Under the pieces are notes generated by a model. It searched no databases. It was not told the origin of the DNA and was given only the letters and a program-made list of their open reading frames with translations. From the NCBI RefSeq assembly GCF_021696945.1, contig NZ_JACYHE010000023.1:1-64000 (forward strand): 64,000 nucleotides of DNA, in the 5' to 3' direction. This DNA comes from Streptomyces sp. JJ36 (GTDB lineage Bacteria; Actinomycetota; Actinomycetes; Streptomycetales; Streptomycetaceae). Below, one piece after another: positions 44,073 to 55,060 of this stretch. Positions within the stretch are counted from its first letter, which is position 1; every line of letters begins with the position of its first letter. A program made the position numbers and the translations under genes.

Positions 44073-44098
44073 CTGACACTCTACGCAGGAAATGTCAG
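44073..44098. promoter_or_regulatory. Candidate TetR operator
   Basis: CTGACA at 44073-44078 and TGTCAG at 44093-44098 form an inverted repeat with a 14-nt spacer immediately before the tetR start codon, a usual position for an autoregulatory operator. Confidence 0.5.
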
Positions 44099-44160
44099 AG
44101 CGTCAAAGCAGGCGACCGGCAACCGTGGACACCCCGGCCCCGGCGCCCCGGACAGCACGA

Positions 44161-44188
44161 ACGCCCGCCCCCGGAAGGGGACGGGCGT
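44161..44188 (-). terminator. Terminator after the YbjN gene
   Basis: ACGCCCGCCCC pairs with GGGG-A-CGGGCGT (one bulged A) around a short loop, about 47 bp beyond the stop of the YbjN-domain gene. Confidence 0.65.
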
Positions 44189-44234
44189 GGTGGCCGCCTC
44201 GCGGGCGGGCGTACGGGCGCCGGCGGCGCACGGG

Positions 44235-44816
44235 TCAGCTCTCCGGGGGCCGCTCCGGTGCCGCGGACTGCCCTCCCGCGGAGGACGCCCCCGGTTCGCC
44301 GCCCTCCCCGGTCACCCGGCCGAAGGCCGCCAGGTTGCGGGTGGACTCGCCGCGCTCGACGCGCCAGGCGTACTCCTTGCGGATGGCGCTCGCGAAGCCC
44401 ATCTCCAGCAGCGTGTTGAAGGAGCCGTCGGCGTGCTCCAGCACGGTGCCGAGCAGCCGGTCGATCTCCTCCTCGGTCACCGCGGCCAGCGGGAGCCGGC
44501 CCACCAGATAGATGTCACCGAGCTTGTCGATCGCGTAACTCACCCCGTAGAGACGGGTGTTGTGCTCCAGCAGCCAGCGGTGCACCTCGGCGTGGTTCTC
44601 GTCGGGGCAACGCACCACGAAGGCGTTGACGGAGAGCGAGTGCCGCCCGACCACCAGCGAACAGGTGGTGGACAACTTGCGGGTGCCGGGAAGCGTCACC
44701 ACGTACGTCCCCGGGGACGGGCTCTCCCAGTCCAGCTCGCCCTCCCGGAGCACCCTCTCGATCACAGCCGACGGGCTGTCCGGCTCGGTCTGCGGTGCCG
44801 GTTTCGGTTCAGGCAT
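44235..44816 (-). CDS. YbjN domain protein
   Basis: A 193-residue protein with the type III secretion chaperone-like YbjN fold: [40 protein letters not shown] and [20 protein letters not shown]. The N- and C-terminal ends are low complexity. Its start overlaps the end of mshA by 8 bp, and this mshA-ybjN pairing is widespread in actinobacteria. The molecular role is not established. Confidence 0.88.
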   Translation of the reverse strand: MPEPKPAPQTEPDSPSAVIERVLREGELDWESPSPGTYVVTLPGTRKLSTTCSLVVGRHSLSVNAFVVRCPDENHAEVHRWLLEHNTRLYGVSYAIDKLGDIYLVGRLPLAAVTEEEIDRLLGTVLEHADGSFNTLLEMGFASAIRKEYAWRVERGESTRNLAAFGRVTGEGGEPGASSAGGQSAAPERPPES

Positions 44817-46167
44817 GCGGCGATCGTAGGCGACGACGACGCCGATGCAGCGCTGCGGCATAGCTCTCGGCGGTCGCGGCGGCCGTGGCGTCCCAGCCGA
44901 AACCGCGCGCGTGGGCGGCGGCGGCCGCGCCCATCGAGTCCGGCAGCACCGGGTCGGCGACGAAGCGCCGCAGGGCGCGCGCGTACTCCTCCGGGTCGTG
45001 CCCGGCGACGAGGTAGCCGCTCACCCCGTCCCGTACGGCCACCGGAAGCCCGCCCACCGCGGCGGCCACCACCGGGGTGCCGCAGGCCTGCGCCTCCACG
45101 GCGACCAGGCCGAAGGACTCGCTGTAGGAGGGCATCACCAGCACACTGGCCGCCCGGTACCAGTCCGCCAGCTCGTCCTGGCCGACCGGTGGCCGGAAGT
45201 GCACCAGGTCGGCGATGCCGAGCCGGGCCGCCAGCTTCTGCAGACCCTCCGGCTTCGCCAGCCCGCTGCCGCTGGGCCCGCCGACCACCGGCACCAGCAG
45301 CCGGGAACGCAGCCCCGGCTGCTCCGCGACCAGCCGGGCGACCGCGCGCAGCAGGATGTCCGGCGCCTTGAGCGGCTGAATTCGCCCGGCGAAGAGGGGG
45401 ACCAGGGCGTCCTGCGGCAGACCGAGCCGGGCGCGGGCGGCGGCCCGCCCGTCGGCGGGGCGGAAGCGGTCCAGATTGACGCCGGGGTGCACCACGTCCG
45501 TGCGGTCCGGGTCGGCGTCGTAGTGGCGCACCAGCTCGTCCGCCTCCTCGGCGGTGTTGCCGATCAGCCGGTCGGCGGCCCGGACGATCTGGGTCTCGCC
45601 GATGACCCGGGCGGGCGGCTCCGGGTTGTCACCCTCGGCCAGCGCGGCGTTCTTCACCTTGGCCATGGTGTGCATGGTGTGCACCAGCGGCACGCCCCAG
45701 CGTTCGGAGGCGAGCCAGCCGACATGGCCGGAGAGCCAGTAGTGCGAGTGCACCAGGTCGTAGTGGCCGGGGCGGTGCCGGGCCCAGGCCTGCACCACGC
45801 CGTGCGTGAAGGCGCAGAGCTGCGCGGGCAGCTCCTCCTTGGCCAGGCCCTCGTACGGCCCGGCGTCCACGTGCCGTACGAGCACCCCGGGCGCCAGCTC
45901 CACGACGGGGTCGAGGGCGCCGGTGGTGGCGCGGGTGAAGACCTCCACCTCGATGCCGCGGGCGGCGAGCTGCCGGGCGAGTTCCACGATGTAGACGTTC
46001 ATCCCGCCCGCGTCGCCCGTACCGGGCTGGTGCAGGGGGGAGGTGTGGACGCTCAGCATCGCCACGCGGCGCGCCTGCCGGGGCACGCGTCGCAAGCGCG
46101 GAGGGGGTGCCAGGACGCCATGGGTGCGGCCCTTGAGGCCGCCGAGCCGGGGTACCTGCGGGCTCAC
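44809..46167 (-). CDS. mshA: D-inositol-3-phosphate glycosyltransferase (mycothiol synthesis)
   Basis: A 452-residue GT4-family enzyme that transfers GlcNAc from UDP-GlcNAc to inositol 3-phosphate, the first step of mycothiol synthesis. It has [37 protein letters not shown], the [11 protein letters not shown] linker, [14 protein letters not shown] and [20 protein letters not shown] with the donor-binding E-x7-E. The GTG start follows GGAGGAGGACC; about 40 non-conserved residues precede the core. It is coupled to the YbjN gene. Confidence 0.95.
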   Translation of the reverse strand: MSPQVPRLGGLKGRTHGVLAPPPRLRRVPRQARRVAMLSVHTSPLHQPGTGDAGGMNVYIVELARQLAARGIEVEVFTRATTGALDPVVELAPGVLVRHVDAGPYEGLAKEELPAQLCAFTHGVVQAWARHRPGHYDLVHSHYWLSGHVGWLASERWGVPLVHTMHTMAKVKNAALAEGDNPEPPARVIGETQIVRAADRLIGNTAEEADELVRHYDADPDRTDVVHPGVNLDRFRPADGRAAARARLGLPQDALVPLFAGRIQPLKAPDILLRAVARLVAEQPGLRSRLLVPVVGGPSGSGLAKPEGLQKLAARLGIADLVHFRPPVGQDELADWYRAASVLVMPSYSESFGLVAVEAQACGTPVVAAAVGGLPVAVRDGVSGYLVAGHDPEEYARALRRFVADPVLPDSMGAAAAAHARGFGWDATAAATAESYAAALHRRRRRLRSPHA

Positions 46168-46362
46168 GGTCCGGTCCTCCTCCGGTCGGATCACCTCGCA
46201 CAACAATCCGGGGGCGCCGCTGCTTCCGGCTTTGCCGAAACTTGACCGGGCGCGACTCACCCGTCCGGGCGCCGGGCGCGTCCGCCGCCGGCTCCACCGG
46301 CCGCCGGCGGGCGGCGGGTCACGCCGCACCGCGGCCCGCCGGCCAGGCTCTACGCTCGGGGC

Positions 46363-47187
46363 ATGCCCGGCCGTGCCCCCGTTCCCCGCTCCCCCGGCGC
46401 CGCGGCGCGCCCGGTCGGCACGGTCACGCGCGGCACCACCAGCCCGAACCGGCTGCGCCGCATGGACCGCTGGATCGCCCACGCCCTCGTCCCGGCCCTG
46501 CGGCGTGCCGACGCCCCGCCGCTCGCCGTCGACCTGGGCTACGGGGCGACGCCCTGGACCGCCGTCGAGCTGCTGCTGCGGCTGCGCCGGGTACGGCCGG
46601 ACGCCCGGGTGGCGGGCGTCGAGATCGACCCGGCGCGGGTCGCCGCCGCGGAACCGTACGTGCGCCCCGGCCTGGACTTCCGGCGCGGCGGCTTCGAGAC
46701 GCCGGTGGAGCGCCCGCCGCTGCTGATCCGGGCGGCGAACGTGCTGCGCCAGTACGACGAGCGCGAGGTACCGGCGGCATGGGAACGGCTGTGCGGGCGG
46801 CTGGCCCCGGACGGGCTGCTGGTGGAGGGGACCTGCGACGAGATCGGGCGGCGGCACGTCTGGGTGGCGCTGGGCCCGCAGGGCCCGCGTACGGTCACCT
46901 TCGCGGCCCGCCTGGCCACCCTGGACCGCCCCTCCGACCTGGCGGAACGGCTCCCCAAGGCGCTGATCCACCGGAACGTGCCGGGTGAACCGGTGCACGC
47001 CTTCCTGCGCGACTTCGACCGGGCGTGGGCGGCGGCCGCGCCGTACGGCGCGCTCAGCGCCCGGCAGCGCTGGATACGGGCCGCACGGGCCCTGACCGGG
47101 AGCTGGCCGCTGACCGACGGGCCACGCCGCTGGCGGCAGGGCGAGGTCACGGTGCGCTGGGCGGCCCTCGCCCCGGGCGGCGGCTGA
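46363..47187 (+). CDS. Class I SAM-dependent methyltransferase
   Basis: A 274-residue protein. Motif I ([20 protein letters not shown]) is at residues 54-70 and is followed by the acidic [11 protein letters not shown] that binds the SAM ribose. It then has an FRRGGFETP motif and [17 protein letters not shown]. Acceptor unknown. The C-terminal 60 residues are Arg/Trp-rich. It is divergent from mshA across 195 bp. Confidence 0.82.
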   Translation: MPGRAPVPRSPGAAARPVGTVTRGTTSPNRLRRMDRWIAHALVPALRRADAPPLAVDLGYGATPWTAVELLLRLRRVRPDARVAGVEIDPARVAAAEPYVRPGLDFRRGGFETPVERPPLLIRAANVLRQYDEREVPAAWERLCGRLAPDGLLVEGTCDEIGRRHVWVALGPQGPRTVTFAARLATLDRPSDLAERLPKALIHRNVPGEPVHAFLRDFDRAWAAAAPYGALSARQRWIRAARALTGSWPLTDGPRRWRQGEVTVRWAALAPGGG

Positions 47188-47190
47188 GCC

Positions 47191-47235
47191 GCCGGGGGCG
47201 GCGACGCGCCGGGGGCGGCGACGCGCCGGGGGCGG
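47191..47235 (+). repeat. Short tandem repeat, 17-bp unit, 2.6 copies
   Basis: The unit GCCGGGGGCGGCGACGC occurs at 47191 and 47208 and partly at 47225, directly after the methyltransferase stop. Confidence 0.7.
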
Positions 47236-47431
47236 GCGGCCCCGCCCGGGTGCGGGTGGCCGCACCCCGCGCCGTACAAGTGGCCGCACCCGCACGCGGG
47301 CCGGCGACAGGCGGGTACCGCCGTACGTCTTCGGCCGTACGCAGGTGCGGGCCGTAGGCATGGGCCGGCCGTACACGTGCCCGGGCCCGTCCCCGCATCT
47401 CCGTGGCCGCCCCGGACGGCCCGGACCGCGC

Positions 47432-49186
47432 TCACGGGTGCCCCGGCGCCTCCGTGTCCTCCGGCGTCACGGCGAACCCGAGCGTGCCGGTGAAGCCCGT
47501 GCCGCCCACCGGGAACGTCCACGCGCCGGACGCCTCCTGCTCCGCACGCACCGGCCGGTCCGGGCGGTCCGCGGGCACGGCGTCCAGCGCCTCCGGGTCG
47601 TTCCGCGCGAGGTACCGCTCGCCGGTGTGCAGGTACAGGGCCGCGGGCGGGTCGCCGGGCAGCACCTGCAGGTAGTACTGCTTGCGGAAGACCAGGTTGT
47701 CGTGGAAGCCGATGCCGAGGGTGTCGCGCTCGCCGACCTGGAGGTCGATCCGGAGCACCAGGGTGCCGTCCTGGTCCCGGCCCTCCGGCTTGGCGGTGCG
47801 GTCCAGCCAGCCCTCCCAGATCCAACGGCGGTTCGGCGGTCCGGTGCGGAGCCAGCCGGTGGTCGGGTCGCCGGGAGCGGAGAGCGGCATCGAGAGCGCC
47901 TCCCGCAGCTCGGGCAGCCGGGACCGGAACTCGCCGTTCCGGTCCAGGTCGAACGGCCCGTAGCAGTTCTCGGCCTCCGGACGCTGGTCGAACAGCGCGA
48001 AGTCGACGTAGCGCGGCTTGACGGAGACCCCGAACCAGAACTCGCTGCGCCCGAAGAAGTCCTCGCCACGCGTCACCTCGGCGGCGTCGAGCCACAGCCC
48101 CACCCGGTGCGTGCCGTGGAAGAAGCGCATCGCGATCTCGTACGCCTCCCGGGAGGTGACCAGCGAGTCCCGGCCGCCGTGGCACTTGTGCACGAACGTG
48201 CGCGGCGCCCCGGGGAGCTGGGCCGCGGACTGCTTGACCAGCCCGTCGCTGCGGTTGGTCTCCAGCGTGTCCTGGTCCACCAGGGAGGAGAGGCGGTTGG
48301 CGAGGCTCGCCGCGCCCGGCCCGTAGCTGCGGTAGTCGGTGCCGACCACGGTGAGGATCCGCTCCACCGGGAACCAGCGGCCCACCTGCAGGAACTCGGT
48401 GCTGCCGGGGTCGAAGGCGGCGAACTCGTCGGCCGCGTCGCGGAACCCCGGCAGCGCGCGGAGCAGCCGGTCGGGCAGGAGCTGGAAGGCGATGCCGCGG
48501 TGCGGGGTGCCCAGCGTGACGATCCGGTGCACCAGCTCGGCCGGGTCCTTGCCGGCCTCCTTGAGCTGCCGCAGGGCGGACCGTACGACCAGCCCGCCCA
48601 TGCTGTGGGCCACGATGTCCACGCCGGTGAACGGGCTCCGGCCGGCCGGCGGGGAGAGCCCGGCACCGTGCCGGATGATCCGGATCAGCCGGGCCAGGCC
48701 CTCGCCGTAGCGGTGCAGGGTGCGGGGCAGCAGGTCGTAGTAGCGGTAGACCCACACGGTGCCCGCCACGCCGTGCTGCTCGACGACCTCGCGGGCCGCC
48801 TCCGGGTGCACGGCGACGCTGCCGGAGGTGAGCTCGTCGGGCCACGCCGAGGCCGGGTCACCGCCCGCGGCGGCCGCGTCCTCGGCGCCGGCACCGGCGG
48901 AACCGGCGGCCGTGACCGGGCCGGTGGGGCCGGTCGGGCCGGATTCCCGCGGGTAGTAGCCGACGACGTTGGTCGCGTCCCGGTAGCGGCCCGACTTGAG
49001 GGCGCGGAGCAGGAAGCCCTCGTAGATGAAGTTCTCGCCCCGCCGGTGGCGGTAGACGGTGCCGTTGTTGAACCCCTGGTAGGGATCCGCCTGCTCGTCG
49101 CGCACATCCGGACCGCCGAATCCACGGATGAGGATCAGCGGCCGCGCGAACCGCTCCCCGGATGCTGCACCAGCTCGGTCGGCCAT
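47432..49186 (-). CDS. Alpha/beta hydrolase, lipase/PGAP1-like
   Basis: A 584-residue protein. The N-terminus has [13 protein letters not shown], an oxyanion-type region. The nucleophile elbow is [18 protein letters not shown] (A-H-S-M-G) near residue 197, followed by [11 protein letters not shown]. Residues 95-115 are an Ala/Gly-rich insertion and the last 220 residues form a beta-rich domain without recognised motif. The ATG ([10 protein letters not shown]) follows GGGAGACGGAG. No signal peptide is visible, so it is probably cytoplasmic. Substrate unknown. Confidence 0.82.
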   Translation of the reverse strand: MADRAGAASGERFARPLILIRGFGGPDVRDEQADPYQGFNNGTVYRHRRGENFIYEGFLLRALKSGRYRDATNVVGYYPRESGPTGPTGPVTAAGSAGAGAEDAAAAGGDPASAWPDELTSGSVAVHPEAAREVVEQHGVAGTVWVYRYYDLLPRTLHRYGEGLARLIRIIRHGAGLSPPAGRSPFTGVDIVAHSMGGLVVRSALRQLKEAGKDPAELVHRIVTLGTPHRGIAFQLLPDRLLRALPGFRDAADEFAAFDPGSTEFLQVGRWFPVERILTVVGTDYRSYGPGAASLANRLSSLVDQDTLETNRSDGLVKQSAAQLPGAPRTFVHKCHGGRDSLVTSREAYEIAMRFFHGTHRVGLWLDAAEVTRGEDFFGRSEFWFGVSVKPRYVDFALFDQRPEAENCYGPFDLDRNGEFRSRLPELREALSMPLSAPGDPTTGWLRTGPPNRRWIWEGWLDRTAKPEGRDQDGTLVLRIDLQVGERDTLGIGFHDNLVFRKQYYLQVLPGDPPAALYLHTGERYLARNDPEALDAVPADRPDRPVRAEQEASGAWTFPVGGTGFTGTLGFAVTPEDTEAPGHP

Positions 49187-49564
49187 GACTCCGTCTCCCG
49201 GTCCCCGGGCCTCCCGGCACCGCCGAGGGGCTGCGCACCTCGCATACCGGGCCTTCTCGCACGACCGTACGAACTGCCGTCCGCACCGGCCGCCCGGGCT
49301 ACGCCGAACGGGTGAGGCCACAGGGTGAGGGCCCGCGGTCGGCAGAACCGTCCCCCGCCTCACCGCCCCCGCAGCGCCGCTCTGCCGGCCGGCACCGGCA
49401 CGGCGCGCCGTGCCGCGTCCGCAGCCGCCGGTGCGGCCCGGCGGCGCTGTCCTGCCGTGCCGGGGCTCACGCAGCCCGCCGACCACACGCCGAACCCACC
49501 GCCGTACGCCACTCCCACCGCGGGGGCCGGGGTCACCGGTCGGCGGCCCCGCGGTCCAGGGGGC
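49187..49564. other. Intergenic region between the NUDIX gene and the hydrolase
   Basis: No credible gene is seen in 378 bp. It should hold the hydrolase promoter and the end of the ppk-CHAD-NUDIX transcript. I see no distinct terminator or operator. Confidence 0.45.
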
Positions 49565-50065
49565 TCAGCCCGTCTCCCGGTGACCCTCCGGCCCGAGGGT
49601 CTCCAGCAGGGCGTCGACCAGCGGACGGTCGCGCTCGTGCGTGAGGCGGCGGCGCGCCGCCACCGGGGGCAGCCAGTCGAGCCGGTCGACCTCGCGGTTC
49701 GGCTCGAACACCCCGCCGGTCGCCTCGGCGGCCCAGTACCGCACCTCCTTGGGGCGACCGGCCGCCTCGTACCGGCTGGTGGGCAGCGGCGCGCCCGGCA
49801 CACACTCCATGCCGGTCTCCTCGCGTACCTCCCGGACCGCGCCGGCCAGCGCCTCCTCGCCCTCCTTGAGCTTGCCCTTGGGGTGCGACCAGTCGTCGTA
49901 CTTCGGGCGGTGCACCACGGCGACCTGCACCCCGCCGTCCCCGGGCGCCCGCCGCCACAGCACACACCCGGCGGCGGCCACCACCTCCCGGCTCCCCTCG
50001 GCCCCCTCGGTCCCGGGGGCCCCGTCGGCCGGGGCCGGCGGCCGGCCGTCCCGCTCGGGCCGCAT
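49565..50065 (-). CDS. NUDIX hydrolase
   Basis: A 166-residue pyrophosphohydrolase. The NUDIX box GKLKEGEEALAGAVREVREE followed by TGM fits G-x5-E-x7-R-E-U-x-E-E-x-G-U exactly. KYDDWSHPKGKLK before it and the beta strands around resemble MutT/diadenosine polyphosphate hydrolases. It overlaps the CHAD gene stop by one base (TGATG), so the two are coupled and follow ppk. Confidence 0.93.
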   Translation of the reverse strand: MRPERDGRPPAPADGAPGTEGAEGSREVVAAAGCVLWRRAPGDGGVQVAVVHRPKYDDWSHPKGKLKEGEEALAGAVREVREETGMECVPGAPLPTSRYEAAGRPKEVRYWAAEATGGVFEPNREVDRLDWLPPVAARRRLTHERDRPLVDALLETLGPEGHRETG

Positions 50066-51567
50066 CAGAACCCGCCCCGCCCGCGGGCGCCCGGCTCGTC
50101 ACCGCGCCGTCCCGCGCTCCACAGCCGCCCGAAGGCGAAGCGGGCAGCCTCCACCTCGTGCCGCTGGTCGGCGTGCAGCACCCCGAGCGCGTACGCGGTC
50201 GCCGGCGCGATCCGCGGCGTACGGGCCGCCGCCGCGGCCGCGGCCGCCGCCTCCGCCGCGTCCCGGTGCCGGCCCAGGGCCCGGCCGGCCGCCGCCGCGC
50301 GGGTCTCCGGCTCGCCCTGGCCGGCCCCGGGCCCGCGCAGCACCTCCTGGGCGTACCGGTGCGTCCGCAGCAGCAGCCGCACCTGCACCCAGGCGGCGTC
50401 GCCCTGCATGTCGGAGGTGAGCGAGCGGGCGAGCGCCTCGGCGTTGTACGGATGCTCGGCGCGGGCCAGCGGCAGCATCCCGGCGGCCTCCACGAGCCTG
50501 CGGTACGCCCGGTCCGCCAGCGGCACCAGCGCCTCATGGGCGGACCGGGAGCCCGCCTCCGGGGTGAGCGGCGCCTCGGAGGCCAGCAGGGCGACCGCGT
50601 CCGCGACCGCGTGGAAGCGGGACGAGCCCAGCGCCTGGAGCGCCGCCGAGTGCGCGCGGGTGCGAGCCAGGGTGAGCTGCCGCTCCAGCAGCGCGCCGGC
50701 CCGGGCGGCACCCACCGGGAGCGCCCCGCCCCCCTGCCCGGCGCCGCCCGCGCCGCCCCCGGCGCCGCCGTCGCTGGCCAGCCGGTGCAAGGCGCCGAGC
50801 AGCCGGTCCAGCCGGGCGGCATAGGCGTATTCGAGGGTCAGGGTGTCGGAGAGCCAGCCCAGCTCGGTGCGCAGCCGGTCGGCCCAGGCGCTGTCGACGA
50901 GCGGGCGGTAGGTGCGGAGCACGCCGTCGAGACGGCGCGCGGAGCGGCGCAGCCGACGCACCGCGTCGGCCGCCTCGCCGGCGGTCTCGGCGCTGCCGGC
51001 GGTCTCCCCGTGCGCCCGGAGGCCGCGGAGCAGGTCGGTGGCCTGCTCCCGCAGGTATGCCCCGAGCAGCTCGGCGGCGCTGCCGGGACCGGCCGCGGGG
51101 TCCGGCCCGGCGGACGGGCCGGCTCCCGAGCCGCCGCCGGAGGAGACGGAAGCGGGCCGGCCGGCGGAGGAAGCGGCGGACGGGCCCCCGCCCGCGTCGC
51201 CGGACGGGCCGTCGGGTCCGCCGCCCCGTGCGGCGGCTCGGCCGGTTGCCCGGCCCTGCGGCGCGTGGGCCGGCGCGCCCTGACCCTCCGGCGCCTCGCC
51301 GGGCCGGGGACCGGGGGCCGTACGGGCGCCTCCCGCCCCCGGGCCCGTGCCTCCGCCGGGTCTCCCGGATCCCGCCCCCGCCGGACCCGGACGGCCGGGC
51401 TCGCCCTCACCGCCGGCGGCGGCCCCCGGCCCGGGCCCGGCCACGGGTCTGCCCGTACCCCGCGTCCCGGCGCCCCGCGCTCTGCCCGGCCCCGCGGGCG
51501 CGGCGCTCACCAGCTCACCCGCTCCCCGCTGCCCTTCGGTCCCCCGCTCGGGCTGCTCCCCGGTCAC
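50065..51567 (-). CDS. CHAD domain protein
   Basis: A 500-residue protein. The first 185 residues are low complexity (Gly/Pro/Ala/Arg). The CHAD domain follows, a helical bundle with conserved basic and His residues: AVRRLRRSARRLDGVLRTYR (the H-x-x-R-V-x-x-R-R-like face), LRTELGWLSDTL and a second repeat with SSRFHAVADAVA. CHAD domains bind polyphosphate. The GTG start follows GGGGGAAGGG. It sits between ppk and the NUDIX gene, the usual Streptomyces order. Confidence 0.9.
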   Translation of the reverse strand: MTGEQPERGTEGQRGAGELVSAAPAGPGRARGAGTRGTGRPVAGPGPGAAAGGEGEPGRPGPAGAGSGRPGGGTGPGAGGARTAPGPRPGEAPEGQGAPAHAPQGRATGRAAARGGGPDGPSGDAGGGPSAASSAGRPASVSSGGGSGAGPSAGPDPAAGPGSAAELLGAYLREQATDLLRGLRAHGETAGSAETAGEAADAVRRLRRSARRLDGVLRTYRPLVDSAWADRLRTELGWLSDTLTLEYAYAARLDRLLGALHRLASDGGAGGGAGGAGQGGGALPVGAARAGALLERQLTLARTRAHSAALQALGSSRFHAVADAVALLASEAPLTPEAGSRSAHEALVPLADRAYRRLVEAAGMLPLARAEHPYNAEALARSLTSDMQGDAAWVQVRLLLRTHRYAQEVLRGPGAGQGEPETRAAAAGRALGRHRDAAEAAAAAAAAARTPRIAPATAYALGVLHADQRHEVEAARFAFGRLWSAGRRGDEPGARGRGGF

Positions 51568-51858
51568 TGCCCTTCCCCCGTTCTGCGCAGGCTGTGCTGG
51601 TGGTCCCCCGCCGCGCGGCCGGTCGTGGTCGTGCCGCCCGGCACGCATGCCCCGTGGCGTACGCCCCCGGTGTGCCCGGCCCGCCGCCCCGCCGGGGCGC
51701 ACACACGCCCGGGGCGTGCCCGCCCGCTCGGGCGCCCCGCCGACGGGTCGGCCCGCCGCGGTGCGTGCGTGCGGGGCACCGCGACTCTCCGGGGAACGGG
51801 CCTCCCGGGGCCGGGCACCCTGGCCGGCGTAAGCCTGTGGTGGTGAGGACGCGGGCGG

Positions 51859-54315
51859 TCATGTCGCTGGGCCACGTCGGCGCCTCCGGGCGTCGATGAG
51901 CGTTTCCTGGATGTTCCGCAGCGGCCGGCCCTCCGCGTCGTGCGCGACACGGCTCCAGTCGCCGTCGGCCCCGAGATGCCAGGACGCCGTGGTGTCCGAC
52001 ATCCCGGTCTCCAGCAGGCGGGTGAGGGCGCCACGGTGCCCGGGGTCGGTGACCCGGACCAGCGCCTCGATACGGCGGTCGAGGTTGCGGTGCATCATGT
52101 CGGCGCTGCCGATCCACACCTCGGACTCTCCGCCGTTCTCGAACGCGAAGATGCGGGAGTGCTCGAGGAAGCGCCCCAGGATGCTGCGCACCCGGATCCG
52201 CTCGCTCAGGCCCGGCACCCCGGGCCGCAGCGCGCAGATTCCGCGTACCCAGACGTCCACGGGCACGCCGGCCTGCGAGGCACGGTAGAGCGCGTCGACG
52301 ACCGTCTCGTCGACCATCGAGTTGACCTTGATCCGGATGCCTGCCGGGCGGCCCGCGCGGTGGTGCGTGATCTCCTTGTGGATGCGCGAAACCAGCCCGT
52401 CGCGCAGCGAGCGCGGCGCCACCAGCAGCCGCCGGTAGGTGGCGCGGCGGGAGTAGCCGCTGAGGCGGTTGAAGAGGTCGGAGAGGTCCGCGCCGACCTG
52501 CGGGTCGGCGGTGAGCAGACCGAGGTCCTCGTACACCCGTGCGGTCTTCGGGTGGTAGTTGCCGGTGCCGACGTGGGCATAGCGGCGCAGCGTGTCGCCC
52601 TCCTGGCGCACCACCAGGGAGAGCTTGCAGTGCGTCTTCAGCCCGACCAGCCCGTAGACCACGTGGCAGCCGGACTCCTCCAGCTTCCGCGCCCACTTGA
52701 TGTTCGCCTGCTCGTCGAAGCGGGCCTTCAGCTCGACCAGCACCAGCACCTGCTTGCCGGACTCGGCCGCGTCTATCAGCGCGTCCACGATCGGCGAGTC
52801 GCCGGAGGTGCGGTAGAGGGTCTGCTTGATCGCCAGCACGTCCGGGTCGGCCGCGGCCTGCTCCAGGAAGGCCTGCACGGAGGTGGAGAAGGAGTCGTAC
52901 GGGTGGTGCAGCAGCACGTCCCGCTCGCGCAGCGCGGCGAAGACGTCCGGGGCGGAGGCGGACTCCACCTCGGCGAGGTCGCGGTGGGTGCCGGCCACGA
53001 ACTTCCGGTACTTCAGGTCCGGCCGGTCCATGGAGGCGGCGACGCCGGAGAGGCCGGTCAGGTCCAGCGGGCCGGGCAGCGGGTAGACCTCGGCGTCGGA
53101 CACCTTCAGCTCGCGGACCAGCAGGTCCAGCACGTACGGGTCGATCGACTCCTCGACCTCCAGGCGCACCGGCGGCCCGAAGCGGCGCCGCATCAGCTCC
53201 TTCTCCAGCGCCTGGAGCAGGTTCTCGGCGTCGTCCTCCTCGACCTCCAGGTCCTCGTTCCGCGTCACCCGGAACATGTGGTGCCCGAGCACCTCCATGC
53301 CCGGGAACAGCTCCTCCAGGTGCGCCGCGATCACGTCCTCCAGCGGGACGTACCGCTGCGGCGAGGCCTCCAGGAAGCGCGAGAGCAGCGGCGGGACCTT
53401 CACGCGCGCGAAGTGGTTGTGCCCGCTCACCGGGTTGCGGACCACGACCGCGAGGTTGAGGGAGAGGCCCGAGATGTACGGGAAGGGGTGGGCCGGGTCC
53501 ACCGCCAGCGGGGTGAGCACGGGGTAGATCTGCTGCCGGAAGAGGGTGAACAGGCGGGCCTGCTCCTTCTCCGTCAGCTCGTGCCAGCGGACCAGGTGGA
53601 GCCCCTCGTCGGCCAGTGCGGGGGCGACGTCCTGCTGGAAGCAGGCGGCGTGCCGGGCCATGAGCTCCCGCGAGCGGTTCCAGATCAGCTCCAGCACCTC
53701 GCGCGGCTGGAGCCCGGAGGCGGACCGGGTCGCCACCCCGGTCGCGATGCGCCGCTTGAGGCCGGCGACGCGCACCATGAAGAACTCGTCCAGGTTGCTG
53801 GCGAAGATCGCCAGGAAGTTCGCCCGCTCCAGCAGCGGCGTGTCCGGGTCCTCGGCCAGCTCCAGCACTCGCTCGTTGAACGCCAGCCAACTCCGCTCCC
53901 GGTCCAGGAAGCGACCCTGCGGCAGGTCCGTGGCCTCGGCGTCCTCCGGGCCCTGACCCGGCTCGTACGAGTCGGGGTCGGCGTCCAGGTCGGGCTCCAG
54001 CGTGGGCGCGGTCTCCCCCGCGACGGCGTGCGGCCGGTGCGCCGCGATCGAGCCCACCGACGGCTGGGCGGGCTGTGCGGGCGCCGCCTCCCCCGGGCGT
54101 ACGGCCTCCACGCCGTCCGCCGCGGCGGTACCGCGGCGCGCGGCCGCGCGGCCGCGGCTGGTGGTGTCGCTGCGGGCGCCGGCGCCGGTGGGGGCCGTGT
54201 CGGTGGCGTCGCCGGTGTCACCGGTGCCGGTGGCGTCCGTGAGGTCGGTCGTGTCCCTGGCGTCGCTGGTGCGGCTGGCGTCGGTGGCGGACCTTGCGGC
54301 GGCTTGCTGGCTCAT
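51859..54315 (-). CDS. ppk: Polyphosphate kinase 1
   Basis: An 818-residue enzyme that makes polyphosphate from ATP, and the reverse. About 130 residues of Ala/Thr/Asp-rich extension come before the core, which starts [19 protein letters not shown]. The autophosphorylated His is in [19 protein letters not shown] and a second conserved His in [34 protein letters not shown] is also family specific. The ATG ([12 protein letters not shown]) is the first after an upstream stretch without similarity. It heads the ppk-CHAD-NUDIX unit. Confidence 0.95.
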   Translation of the reverse strand: MSQQAAARSATDASRTSDARDTTDLTDATGTGDTGDATDTAPTGAGARSDTTSRGRAAARRGTAAADGVEAVRPGEAAPAQPAQPSVGSIAAHRPHAVAGETAPTLEPDLDADPDSYEPGQGPEDAEATDLPQGRFLDRERSWLAFNERVLELAEDPDTPLLERANFLAIFASNLDEFFMVRVAGLKRRIATGVATRSASGLQPREVLELIWNRSRELMARHAACFQQDVAPALADEGLHLVRWHELTEKEQARLFTLFRQQIYPVLTPLAVDPAHPFPYISGLSLNLAVVVRNPVSGHNHFARVKVPPLLSRFLEASPQRYVPLEDVIAAHLEELFPGMEVLGHHMFRVTRNEDLEVEEDDAENLLQALEKELMRRRFGPPVRLEVEESIDPYVLDLLVRELKVSDAEVYPLPGPLDLTGLSGVAASMDRPDLKYRKFVAGTHRDLAEVESASAPDVFAALRERDVLLHHPYDSFSTSVQAFLEQAAADPDVLAIKQTLYRTSGDSPIVDALIDAAESGKQVLVLVELKARFDEQANIKWARKLEESGCHVVYGLVGLKTHCKLSLVVRQEGDTLRRYAHVGTGNYHPKTARVYEDLGLLTADPQVGADLSDLFNRLSGYSRRATYRRLLVAPRSLRDGLVSRIHKEITHHRAGRPAGIRIKVNSMVDETVVDALYRASQAGVPVDVWVRGICALRPGVPGLSERIRVRSILGRFLEHSRIFAFENGGESEVWIGSADMMHRNLDRRIEALVRVTDPGHRGALTRLLETGMSDTTASWHLGADGDWSRVAHDAEGRPLRNIQETLIDARRRRRGPAT

Positions 54316-55060
54316 GTCCCCATTGTTCCGCGTACCCCGGACAGGGCCGAGCGCGGCGGGACGGGAGCGAGCGACGGGCTGCATCCCGCGATGCTCGCAA
54401 GCGAGTTTGAATCAATGGTTAAGCGCACATGGCTGCCAGGGGATCACCACCCAGCGCATGCGGACGGCCGCGCGGGGGCGCCGGACAGGGCCTGTGCTGC
54501 TCACCGGGCGGGAGCCGTCGCCTACGGCCCGTAGGGAGGCGGGGACTGCGGAGCGCGTGCGGGCCGTCCCTGGTCGAGGTCACCGATTGGCGGGCTACGA
54601 GGGGAGGGGTGCCTTGCTGGGGCGCGCTCATGCTGCGGGCGCGGGTGGCGTGGTGGGCTGGGGTTCACCCGCCTGTGACGGGGCCGGGCGGCGGGGCGGC
54701 CGGTAACCGGAGACGGGCGCACCGTGGCGGGCTGCTGCCGCGCGGTGCATGCGGGTTCGTCTTCTCGCTCCGCTCGTGCCACGCCGGTGGCACTGCGGGG
54801 TCTGCCTGCGGGCCGTTCCGGAGTGGGGGTGCGCGCGGCCGCCAGTCGGTAGGCCGGGCAGGCACTCGGGCTGCGGCCCGGCGGGCGCCAGGCTTCCCTC
54901 GCCGACCCGGGCCGGCGAGGGCCAAGCGTCCGCCGCCCGGCCTCCGAACCAGGACAAGATCGTCATAGGTGCCGCCCACTGAGACCCCTTACACCCGGCC
55001 CGCAGCAAGGGCGGCCCCGCCAAGAAAAGGGACATAGGGGGCATTCCGTGAGTGGATCAT
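54316..55060. other. Gene-free region upstream of ppk, with one inverted-repeat arm
   Basis: No credible gene is seen in 745 bp. It contains the expected ppk promoter in the first 120 bp, which are locally A/T-richer around 54395-54425. I looked for a PHO box there and did not find one. It also contains the left arm of a long inverted repeat. Confidence 0.5.
54589..54832 (+). repeat. Left arm of a 240-bp inverted repeat flanking the IS30 element
   Basis: About 244 bp that recur, inverted and roughly 90-95% alike by eye, at 56616-56855. Shared landmarks are GGTGCCTTGCTGG, GGTTCACCCGCCTGTGACGG and CGTCTTCTCGCTCCGCTCG, in that order. Confidence 0.85.

Noticed and set aside
51515-53890. Second long minus-strand frame inside ppk
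   Set aside because: Shadow frame; the true ppk frame carries all catalytic motifs.
54316-54520. PHO box upstream of ppk
   Set aside because: Looked for GTTCACC-type 11-nt direct repeats because ppk is a known PhoP target; none is convincing here.
54628-55044. Coding frame in the inverted-repeat arm (matching frame near 56300-56818)
   Set aside because: The two copies share sequence because the DNA is duplicated; the product is Arg/Pro-rich low complexity without a ribosome-binding site.
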